DNA of 64,000 nucleotides from Hydractinia symbiolongicarpus (Eukaryota; Cnidaria; Hydrozoa; Anthoathecata; Hydractiniidae): assembly GCF_029227915.1 (NCBI RefSeq), contig NC_079878.1:21169501-21233500 (forward strand). The letters are read 5' to 3'. The position numbers and the translations under genes were made by a program. Shown here in pieces: positions 10,507 to 21,308 of this stretch (within the stretch, counting starts at the first letter, position 1; every line of letters begins with the position of its first letter). Below the pieces are notes generated by a model. The model ran no database searches and had not been told where the DNA came from. It saw nothing but the letters and a program-made list of their open reading frames with translations.

Positions 10507-12757
10507 TTAACTTGGAATCCATTCCTTTGCTTTTGGGTTTAATCCGGACCCAACACATTCTCTTGAAGGAACTTGTGTTGCTGTTTTACTTTTGACAGCT
10601 GCTTCAAACTCTAAAAAAGACAACATGCTTACATTTTCCTCCCATGAACTAATCAGGTACAACCCACAATTCCTTTACGTTTTAAAATCTTTATATGCAG
10701 TTTTCAAACACAAACAGTAAAAAGTAAACTTGTTTGAGTAATTCTTCTTGGACAGATTGTTTGTAAATAATGTATAAGAGAGTTGTTACTTTTTACTTGA
10801 TTCTAAAATTCTTGGTGTCTAAAATATTGTTTTTAATCAAAGGCGAAAGTAAAAACAAAATTTAAAAAGTGAAATAAATATTATTTCAAAAAGTGAAAGT
10901 CAATCCCCTTTACAATGTCATCAGGAAAAAATAAATGTTACTTAATAAGCAAGTCTGTAAATGAAAAACATCCAGCATCATAAGGAACTCATGTTTACAT
11001 GTTATACAAGAAATAATCTAACATTTTGACAACAAAGCCAGAATTAATTCTAGGCGTTGTATTTAAGGATGTCTGGCAACACAATTTAAACATAAAAAAC
11101 TCCCCTCCACCCCCAAGAGCTGCTGCCGACCCCCTATTTTAACCTCCAAATAAAAATATACACACTTTAAATTAATTACACTCTCTGCAACTATAAATTT
11201 AGGAAAACCCCATTTTTCAAACAACCCCATCTTCCCAACCCACACACTCACAATTAAGTTACCAAGAGTACTACGCAACTTACCATTTACAAATTGGGAA
11301 TCTGTGCACAGCTCGTTAACCAGTGGTTTGTAATCTACAGAATCCTCAATGACATAATCACTGTTGAAAGCAGGAAAGTCACTTCTTAAATTATTTTCTT
11401 TTTGTGTGATTAAATTTCCAAGATGGTTGGCATCAGATAATATAGTAAACTTACGATCTTGCAATACTGCACTGATAGCAGGTAGGTTGTTACTCTTTGT
11501 TATATTTAATGCACTCATTTTCTGCTGTATTTTTGTTCGTTCTAGCATGATTTGAAATGGCGGCTTCATTTGAAGGTCATCCAGATAAGTTGATGACAGA
11601 TATTTATCATTAATGCTACAGTTTGCAAAATCTGCATTTAAAGATTCAGTTTGAAATTCCTGTGCCATGTTGTCAAATTTTTTCAAGATAAATTTTTTTT
11701 CATCTTGTAGAATTTCTAAATAGTCAGTGACGCACTTTTTTATCCTGTTGTTGAGTTCGTCAACTAAATCCTTACGAAAACTTTTAATGTCATTGAATGC
11801 TGTGGTATATTTCATCTTTAACACTTCCATTTCATCATAATCTTTATGGATTTTGTCTTTTTCAGTTTTTGCCCAGTGCTTTACTAACTTAGCAGCTCGA
11901 TCAACAGATTCAATATGATGACTTTTATGATCACGAAATTTGCAATACAAACAAATAAAACGGTCACTGCAATCAAAACATACAAACTTTGACGCAGTGC
12001 TATGCTGAACACAATATGGCACAATGTTTTCTTCTTTCTCGTTGTATCTAATATCAATGTAAGTGGATTGAGTATGCTTCAACAAATGCTCATGCCAACA
12101 CTTCTCACATAACGCCATAACACAGATTACACACCATTTGCATATACTACGGTTACACGAGTCTTTTTGAGAACATTTGGTCTCATTTTGCCTAAAAAGA
12201 GATTAAGGGATAAAAAACTTTTTCACCTGGTTCTTTTGCTGATTAGCAATTCGTTTTTTTTGTTCTCGTCTGTCACAAAAGCCGAGACAATCTCAAATTT
12301 CAGTGGCTTGAAACTTATCAAATCAAAAATCACAGTTTTTTGTTCCAATATGTTTCCTTCCTAAGCGTAATGCACCAAAGCCAACATTGGTTGTTTTTTT
12401 CTTGCTCAATTTCAGCATTATCATGTTTAATGTTAAAGATGTGAAAATCTTTGAAAGCAATTGTGTGCACACATACCTATCAGATTTCTGCTTAATTATG
12501 TCTAATGTTTTCTTCATATGATAATTTGCAATTAAGTTATTTGTTGTCTCACTTTCTGCCAACACTTTAACATTGTCGCATTTCATGGGACACTGCAGCG
12601 TGGCACTGCCATTTTCGTTAAACTTCAACACTCCATCGAGACAGTCTTTACAAAAAGAATGTTGACATTGCAATGTTTTGGGATTTTCAAGCTGGTCCAA
12701 ACAGATACTGCAATCATAGTCCTTCGTCAAATCAGTTAGGTTAGCCCCACTTGCCAT
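10507..12757 (-). CDS. TRIM-like E3 ligase, copy A: RING, two B-boxes, coiled coil, C-terminal PAM2 motif
   Basis: Three exons join in phase: 12757-12477, 12191-11284 and 10610-10507 (stop TAA), total 430 residues. ATG at 12757 gives MASGANL, aligned with copy B. Residues 16-60 are a C3HC4 RING (CSIC, CQHSFCKDC, CPMKC). B-box 1 is at about 100-129, B-box 2 at 154-186 (C-x2-H, CFDC, CLYC, H-x2-H), and a coiled coil follows from about 187 to 270. The last 13 residues read SGLNPKAKEWIPS, matching the PAM2 motif that binds the MLLE domain of cytoplasmic poly(A)-binding protein. Tryptophan replaces the usual phenylalanine, as in the PAM2w variant of LARP4. Splice sites are ATAG|GTATGT, ATG|GTAAGT and TTTTTTTAG. 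Likely role (inference): a ubiquitin ligase recruited to poly(A)-binding protein. The terminal exon is small and 0.67 kb away, so its link should be tested with RNA. Confidence 0.8.
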
Positions 12758-13558
12758 GATTTGAATGTGTTTTTTAAAATCTACATATAATTTAAATTTA
12801 AAAAAAAAAGAGAATAATGCCATACAATTCTTCTTAAAAACACCTTCAAATGATTTAAATGGAAAACTCTTCACATTAAACACACTTCTGAAACTCAAAT
12901 TTTAGAATAACCAAGAAACATAATTTGTTTTTTTTTTAAACAATTTGTTAATTTAAGAATAAAAAAGAGAAATACTAGTTAGGGAGAAAGGCCAATTTTT
13001 TAAGTTTTCGCAAGTAAAAAATATAATGAGAAAAAGGACGAACAGGAGGCTAAAGAGTTCAAGTTAACACACATTTGTATGAGTTACTAAAAATCAAAGA
13101 CGTAAAATTATAATAATAAATATAAATTATAATAATTCCCAACTCTTACAGCAAAAATATTTGATAAATCAGTTCATGTTTAATATCATTGGTAAAAAAA
13201 AGATTTATTTTTCAAATACAGATTAGAAATCATAAATTTACATGTTTTAAGAAACATAACAAAAAATACATTTCATTTTTAAAAATAAGAAAATTTTCCG
13301 AAACATTAATGTGTAATTTGAAATCCTGCATTAGGAAGCATCATATAAAAACATAGCTTTGTGTTGTAACCCCATATTCTCGTAAACCGTATTTATAAAC
13401 ATATTTAAAAAAGAAGAATAAACAGAAAGCCAATATAAATTAACAACTAAAATGTTTCCATCACTTTTTCGTTAAAATATGCGAAAATATTCTTTAAATT
13501 CTAGATAGCCTTCAGTATAATTAAAACACAAGTCTTTTTCATATTTCTTTGAACGCTT
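12758..13558. other. Spacer between TRIM copy A start and copy B stop
   Basis: About 800 AT-rich bases separate the two minus-strand genes. It should hold the 3'-UTR of copy B and the promoter/5'-UTR of copy A. I see no conserved core-promoter motif I would defend. Confidence 0.4.
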
Positions 13559-16500
13559 TCAACCTAAAACTATCAGTATTTGGTGAAATGACACAAACAC
13601 GCCATGGCCAGGTTTACTAAAATAAATAAATCAAAGTGAACAAAATAAAGAAAAAGACAAATTTTAGATTCTCATGTATAAATGGACATACCACTTGAAG
13701 TACTGTTTACCTTGATATGATCCATCATGTTTTCCCACTAAAAAATATGCATAAAGTGCAGGCCTATCAACAAGAAAATAACTCCCGAGCAATAAATCGC
13801 TCCTCCAAGGTTACAATAATTTAAACTGGGCAAGCAATTTGAATAAATAGAACAAGTTTATAAACAAAGTCTTTATCTATTTTATCTTATCTTTTTTTAT
13901 ATATAAATTTTGGTTCTTTAAAGAAAGAACATTGATTTCCATGTAATATAAAATAATATTGCTCAACCAGAAAAACGTTTTTGGAATTGGGAGAGCAATT
14001 ATTGGCTCAGCTATTTCCTTTTCCTCAGAATTGGGCAAGCCTTTGCGTGAGCAAGAGCAATTGCTCTCCCCTTAGTGATAAACCTGAAAGCCGTATTTAA
14101 AAATTGGGAAGGGGGGACACACCATGCGATGCAATAGGAGTATTAGTTCAGCATAGGCAACATGAACCATGCAAGACCAAAATGATTTCAATAAAAAACT
14201 TACATTTGTCATCCAACTCAATGCCAATCTGAACAGTAGAGCTATGTGGAAATTTACCAATCCACTTTATGACACCCAAAGGATGTTTTCCTTCTCTCTT
14301 AATGCTGGCCTGCATTCCAACTTTAAGATCGTCAATCTTTTTTGGGTGAAACATTGTACCTGAATAATTAATAACAAGTTGACACATCACAAGGAAACCT
14401 AACTTTAGGAATTTTATTTATTATTGGAAAACAATCTCCACCTCTTTTTTCAGCAATTTCATCAACTTCTTTTTCCTCCTGTGTGACTGAGTTTTCAGGA
14501 AATTGAGAAGAAAAATCCTCCATACAAATTTTGACAGTTTCCTTCACATCCTGCTGGGTAGAATTCTCACAGTGAGAAGTGGTTGGCTTTGTAGTTCCAA
14601 GCAATTCTAAACATATTTTTAGCATAATCAATGTTAATAGTATTCCTTATGAAACCTTGTGTTGCGTCAATCTGCCATTAATCTCAAGGAATGCAGCCGT
14701 TGGACCATTCTAATAATTACTGTATACCAACCTGCGTGGCATAAAACTCACCAGTCCGAATTATTAAGACATTTGTGTAAGAGTATGTGTACAAGAAACA
14801 TAACTAAGATAATTTACTGTCTTATAACAAAACAATAATTAGAAACAAGAAATTTTAATTAGGTCAGCCTCCATTACAAGAATGTGCACCATTATTAGTC
14901 TATTAAGGTATAAAAATTATATTAATAAGTGTTGCATTGCGCTTTAAAATCACAACGATTTTATTTGGTATAACGCAAACAGTACATTTGCACACTGTTT
15001 AAAAGTTTTCGTGGACAGGAAACTTTGCAAACAAAATGCATAATGGGAGTTGAGACAACAATTTTTGAGAAACCAGAAAAAACAGTGGGAATATCTTTTT
15101 TCTGCAAATTTGCTTGCTTTTATGTTTGTAATTTAGAAAAAATTATTAAGAGAGAAACAATTTTGGTATAAATTTCATTCCATTGTATGACATTTTCCTT
15201 TGCCCCAATACCTATCCAATACATATAATATCACTTTTGAAACTGCCGCATAGTGGAAGCTATCCAATATAAAGATTATGCACAAATATCATCTTCCTTT
15301 TGGAAACAAAACACCTATTCAATATTCTTTTACATTGCAACACAATGCCCATCGTCTAATGGAAATATAGTCTAATATTGAATTTTTGTCGATTTTATTT
15401 GGAATACAGAACACGCAAAGCCCTGGAAAAGTTTCAGTTGTATGTTTTTTACAATTCTGATATCTTTGAGCAATTGGTTGGCATATTTCGTTTTAAAATT
15501 CATTTTCAATTGTTTAAAGCCTTATTTCAATATATTAAAAACATAAGTGACATAAAGTTTGGTGAAGCATTGTAGTGTGATTATGAACCTATAGCCAATT
15601 ATAAAACTTTTTTTTAAAAAACAACCGCTTCTACAAAAAAAAGTAACAACACAAACCCCCTTCCCAGTGTTTTAAATGGCAGGTTTTAGAGCTTTAAAAA
15701 AAGAGAGAAAGGTGTGAATGTGCTTCACACAACACTTTTGTGAAGGAACAAAACGATTCATCTGTTAGTATACACAAAATATGTCACATGTTTTTCAATT
15801 TAGGCTACTTCTGTTTTTTTAAATACACTATAATATGCTTCTTTCATTATCTTATGGTGTTTTGTGCTACCTCGCAAATACTGATGCCAATAGTAATGAA
15901 AATTGACATTAATAAGTATTTTTTTCTTTTTTACGATTAAAATCTAATAAAATCTAAGGCAATATTTAGGCTCCATAAGATAATTTTTAGTGTTGTAACA
16001 AAATACAACTAAATTCAAAGCTTTTTCACAATTTTATAAGAAACTGTACAAATTTTCAAGCTTAAAAACTTTGTTAAAGTTTCATAACAAACTGGCAATT
16101 TTCAGAATTTCTAGAAAAACCTTTTTAACAGATTCTTATCAATCAACATTTTAAGTACAGTAAGATAAATTTCTGACAGTTTTAGAAAGATTGTTGTAGC
16201 ATGTCAAGCAACATTTAAGAAGTACTGCAGACCTGCATTTATTCTTCTTGCAGAAGATTAAACTATAAAATGTTACACCATAGGAGTTTTTTTAATTCAA
16301 CACAAATAATCTTTTATGGTATATATTCCCCAAGCTTTATAATTGTCGTGTATTTTTAAGTGTTTGACAAATAGTTATTACATACAAAAATTTTTTAAAT
16401 CTATACCACTGTACACAAAAAATTATCTCAAGTAAGTTGTCGTACATCGGGTTTTCTTAAAATTGTACATCCTTGTTTAATACACACACTACAATAGCTT

Positions 16501-18910
16501 ATTCTACTATACAATCACATATTTTTTCGTCTCATTTTCTTTCCTCTTTTACATTATAACTCATTGTTTAATTCTTCTAATCCAAGTCTTGACCATAATT
16601 ATTGACCAAAAACATCACACAAATGTTACATGGTTTCAAAAGACAGTATTATAAAATGTACACAGAGTTCCAGCATATCTTGCCATCGACAAACATTCAA
16701 AAAATATGTGTGAGAAGTACATACATTAATCATCTTACATATATTCAAAATACTATTTCCACTTAGCAAAAAGATCACAGACTATCATCCTCTAGATATT
16801 CTAATCTAAATGGTTATAAATAAAACTTCATAGTATCAAATATTCTAAAAATAGTAAATAATATTCCAACCTTTTGAATGAGCCAATTGCTCCTCAATAT
16901 CAGCAATGAAACTTTCTGCGACACCAGACATGTTAGTGGCTTTTAATAAACCCCAAAACAGTGGATTTTTAACATCTACACAAACCTGGTCTTTGTTATG
17001 GTCCACTGACAATTCTCCTAATGGTGCATCTGTATTACCTTCGTCAGTTAGTTCCTTAAAATTAACAAAAAATCTTGATAATGATTTTTCTTGGATATTC
17101 TTGCAGATCTTAAAAATTTCTTGCTGGACGGCACTTTTTTCAGCAATTAGTTCAAAGTCTGCTTTTTCATTGACACCACCAATGTATTTTTCCAGTTTCC
17201 ATTCATCATCATTTCCCACTTCTCTTTTAAACGTCTCTACCATATTGTGGAACGTTCCAAGTAGCTTTTTTTCTTCGTTGCACAACAATGACATAAATGT
17301 ATTAACTCGTTTTACTTTTCTGTTTTTTATTTCTTTTACAAAATCAGATTTAAAAAACTCCATCTGTTTACACGCAGAAGCATATTCTTTACTGCCCAGC
17401 TCAATACATTTCTGTGTAAACATTTCTTTTTGCTCATCTATCCATTTTCTAATTTTTTTAGAACATTCTTCGATTTTTTCAAGGAAATGAGTTTTATGAT
17501 TTCTTTGTTTACAATACAAACAGACAAACTTCATTTTACATTCTCGACATACAAATTTGGCCACGGTTTGATGTTCATCACAAAGTGGTTCCAACCTTCC
17601 TTGTTTGGAATTATACTCAACATCTACCGCACCCTGTACTTCATCATGTTCTTTGAAATGCTGTGTAAGGCAAAATTTGCAAAAATATTCATGACAGGTT
17701 AAACACCATTTCGAAACACTATTAACACATTGTGGAAGTGCTTGACAAACTGGTGCAAGACTTTTATTCCTAAATGAAATTTTATTTGAACTAAATTTAG
17801 CACCTTTTAAGTTCTCATTTCAGTAAAATAAACATAGTGTAAACCATTATTGTAAACCATTCAGCCACGAACTTGTCTTCAATTTCACTGTTAAAAGGGA
17901 CAATTACACTTCTACCTTCATTTACTTCTTAATTCCTAAAGCTACGTTTACATCAATGCAAACAACGCTATTCTTATGTTAGTTAATGTTATTCGTATAA
18001 AATAAGAATTAAATATTCTTGGTGTGAACAGTCTCCATATTTGCGTGGTATGTTGGCCATGTTATTCACACAAACTAATATTTTTTCGACCAGAATTATT
18101 TTTTTTAGTCACATTCTCATCCATTCTTTTATTCTTAGCTTCATTCTTTTTCTTTTCAGAATGCTTATCATTAAAAATCCCGTACATCATATATCCTCAT
18201 CAAAGAAATACATATTGGAAGAAATATGAGCATATTAAAACAAGCATTTTGAACAAAAAAGCAATGTCTTTTATAGTTGATGTGAACACATAAATTTAGT
18301 CTTTTTGCATATTTTTATTTCTGAAATACCTTACTCACATGCATAAGAATTACGTTTAAGAATAGCGTTATTCACATTGATGTGCACCTAGCTTCATGGA
18401 CAAACTTATCACCAATTATATTTCCTGGATTCTTCACTCCTAAATAATGCAATTATTTTAGCATCGTTTAATTACTTAGAACAATGGTAAATTAAGGTAA
18501 CAAGAGAACTTTTAATTTTTTTTTTGTTCCATTAGTAGTAATTCGTGAAAAATAAAAAAGTACTGAAAAATGAAGAAGGTACACCAAACCAATTGGTAAA
18601 ACAAATTTTGCCATTGCAAAAACTAAACATACTTTACTGTGTTACACATGATGTCCAATGTTCCCTGAACATGGTAGTTGGCTGCTAATGCATATGTTGT
18701 TTCATTCCATGCAATTTTAGTTGTCACGTTGCATTTCATTGGGCAAGAAATAGAAGCGCTTCCATCATGACGAAAGGTAACTATTTCGTCCAAACAATCT
18801 TTACAAAAAGAATGGTGACAATTAAGTGTTTTTGGTTTATAAAGTTGTTCGAGACAAATTGCACATTCATATTGTTTCTTGAGTTGAGATATATCGCCAG
18901 AGCTTTCCAT
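13559..18910 (-). CDS. TRIM-like E3 ligase, copy B: RING, two B-boxes, coiled coil, C-terminal CAP-Gly domain
   Basis: Six exons join with matching phases: 18910-18633, 17769-16871, 14606-14442, 14359-14204, 13737-13692 and 13616-13559 (stop TGA), total 533 residues. The RING (residues 16-60) has spacing identical to copy A. B-box 1 spans about 101-134, B-box 2 156-188, and the coiled coil about 190-300. Exon 3 is a low-complexity Ser/Glu/Lys linker. Exons 4-6 encode a CAP-Gly domain (about residues 455-530) with GVIKWIGKFP, GIELDDK and the hallmark GKHDGSYQGKQYF, then GHGVFV. CAP-Gly domains bind EEY/F tails of tubulin, EB and CLIP proteins, so a microtubule-linked ubiquitin ligase is the natural inference. 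The donors after exon 2 (AAAG|GTTGGA) and exon 3 (AGAG|GTGGAG) are weak, but phase agrees at every junction. The 2.26-kb second intron is the least certain link. Confidence 0.78.
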
Positions 18911-20092
18911 CCTATTCCACCCTATAATACTGTTAATAAAAATGTAATTAATGTGTATTTGCCTTAAAATTTATACAATTGGAAAAAGAAAACCGAATAA
19001 GTATGGAGGTATCGTATGTAGCAAGTAGCCTTTATTTTAAGTACGGAAATTATCAACAACGGGTTGTTGTTTTTTATTTACGACACATAAATATTGCTTT
19101 TTTTACAATTTTATTGGACTTGAAAAAAACGACATAATTTAGAAATATATGAAGCAGTCATTTTATTGTTTTATTAACCCCTAACACTTAGATGTCCATA
19201 ACTTGTCAGTTTAAGTGTGGAAATGCTAAAAAAACAGAGATGAACACCAGAAAAAATAAATAAATAAAACTTTGACTTCAAGGCATTGAAACAAATTTCA
19301 GCATTTGAAAAAAAGAACTATTTCATTTACACAAATCCAAAAATGTTAACTCTTAGTAGTAAATACATTCAGACAAACATCACTTTCACTTGATATGAGA
19401 GTAGAATAGCAGTTGTAAAGTTAAGCTGTGGTCTCACTGCTTACCACTGGTTATTCCGGATAAACAATTTCAAATAATATAAACAATACGTTATGAAAGT
19501 TAAAGCAAATAAAAAATGGCAAAAAAAAGAATATTATACATATTACATTTCAGAATAAATAAGAATATATTGACTCACAAATATAGGAAATTGGAATTAA
19601 AATTAAAATATACAAAATTCATGGCTTTATACCTTTACACATTATTGAGTTTAATATTACGTGAAAACCGAAAATTCATTGACATCCTGTAATACTTTTC
19701 ACTGTTTCAAGTTTCAAATAAACTAAAAAAACAAACAAAATTCATAAACTTTTACAAGTATTAAAAAATACTATGATGTCAAGATTTTATTTCTCTAGCA
19801 ACTGGACAGAAAATATTCCCTTGAAAAATTTACAGTATAAGATGTCTTTTTACTCAGAAAAATAGGCCCTAAAAGTGTTCGTTTAATTTTAAGGAGCAAA
19901 ATGTAACCATGTTACTACATTTTATATATAAAGAGTGAGATTTTATTTGCCGACTTGGCCAAAAGTATTTAATTCAAAAGTTACATGAAATTTTTAGGGT
20001 ATTTAGTGTTTTTTTTAAGAAATACTCAAAACTATCAAAAATGAAAGTTTTTGTAATAAAAAACGGTTTGTGCCTTATAGCCTTTTTAACTT
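18911..20092. other. Upstream region of TRIM copy B, no gene seen
   Basis: AT-rich intergenic sequence that should contain the promoter of copy B. No further coding exon, RNA gene or repeat family was recognised. Confidence 0.4.
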
Positions 20093-20234
20093 AAAGGGAA
20101 CTCGAGGTATAAAATGATGTTGGACTTATATTATAGAGCTTAAAGACGTGGTTAACAAGTCTTTTTAAATTTTTTAATTATATTTAAGTATTAGCAATTT
20201 TTTACATTTTTCGTGATCAGTATTTTAAATCTGT

Positions 20235-20300
20235 CAAGGGATGCACATTCAAACTTTATCAATGCATAGATAGTATAAAGGTGAATTGATTTATATAAAA
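20235..20300 (+). repeat. R2 dispersed repeat, copy 1
   Basis: The core TCAATGCATAGAT followed by AAAGGTGAATTGATT matches three other copies in this window (26700-26765 and 39118-39185 inverted; 62745-62800 direct). Confidence 0.65.
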
Positions 20301-20415
20301 TACTATTTGATGGCCCGTGGAAAAATCCACGGGTTCGCCCAACCTTTTTATACTTCAATGCGCGTGTCTCGCTACTTGCGGTACCATTTTGCGCGACAGA
20401 CAGACGCATATGGGT
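20300..20415 (-). repeat. R1 dispersed repeat, copy 1
   Basis: Shares CCCGTGGAAAAA, CTTTTTATAC, GTCTCGCTAC, TACCATTTTGC and ACAGACAGACG with the reverse complement of 51195-51335, in the same order. It is a short noncoding dispersed repeat of unknown type. Confidence 0.7.
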
Positions 20416-20582
20416 ATTATAATATAGATTTCAAGCCTCTTAATTTTTTTTCCAACAACCCAAAACTCAGGACCTGCTTGATTTGCAATAAAATTTTCTG
20501 GGTGCCCTATACATTGTTAGCCAACTTTTTAAGCTCTATAATATAGGTCCAACATCAGTTTATATCTCAGGTGCTCTTTAAG

Positions 20583-21308
20583 ATGCATTTTTGGGCTTTT
20601 TCATCCTAAATGCAGTTATCTATTAAAATTTTGAAAAGTCTGATATTGTCCTTGACATAAGTTCAATCTACTTTTTTGAAAGCTTTGTAACAATAAATTT
20701 GGTTAACAATTATAATTTTTTATATCTTTTAGGGAAAAATTAAGAAAACTGCTTAAAAATAGAATAAAGCAATTTTATGACAGCTAACCAAAGTTCATTT
20801 AAACCAGAATCACCTCTCTTATGTCCAACTTGCCAATATTTTGAAAAATTAGATTAGTTCTGATTAACCACTCCTAAATTTTCTATTTGTTGACATTCTT
20901 TGACAGAGTGGACACTGTGAATTTGACGAGCAATGTATATCCTCTTCACATTAACTCTGTGTGTTAAATAATTTAACAAGCTAGGTACTATTCCTGCTTC
21001 TTGACAGTTCACCATCCCCTTTCTTCCCTTTTTTCATACAACCTAATGTACCATTTAAAACAAACATAATAACATTACTTTTATAATTTATAACAATTAA
21101 AATAAAATTGCCAATAATGTTTTCAATTAAAGTTTCTTTATAATCAAAATGAAACTAGTAATACTTTTCAATCCAAGTTTCCTCATAATGAAAATATATC
21201 AACCAATCAAATCAACAAGTTGGGGTCAATCCATCTTATTACTGTCAAATTAATTAATAATGCTACTAATAAAGTTAATCCATGTAACTCCGTGATCAAA
21301 AATTAAAA
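20583..21308. other. Intergenic, no gene seen
   Basis: AT-rich spacer between the MITE-like element and the decayed third TRIM copy. No coding or RNA signal was recognised. Confidence 0.4.

Larger units (their letters stand above)
20093..20582. mobile_element. MITE-like element with about 50-bp terminal inverted repeats
   Basis: The left end (20093-20144) and the reverse complement of the right end (20530-20582) align over about 50 bases at roughly 80 percent identity, both containing TGATGTTGGAC and TATATTATAGAGCTTAAA. Between the ends lie one copy each of the R2 and R1 dispersed repeats. A related right-end sequence recurs near 39342-39385. Target-site duplication was not identified. Confidence 0.65.

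Noticed and set aside
14148-14390. 80-codon minus ORF as a stand-alone gene
   Set aside because: It is CAP-Gly exon 4 of TRIM copy B with intron read-through on both sides; splice sites at 14359 and 14204 explain it.
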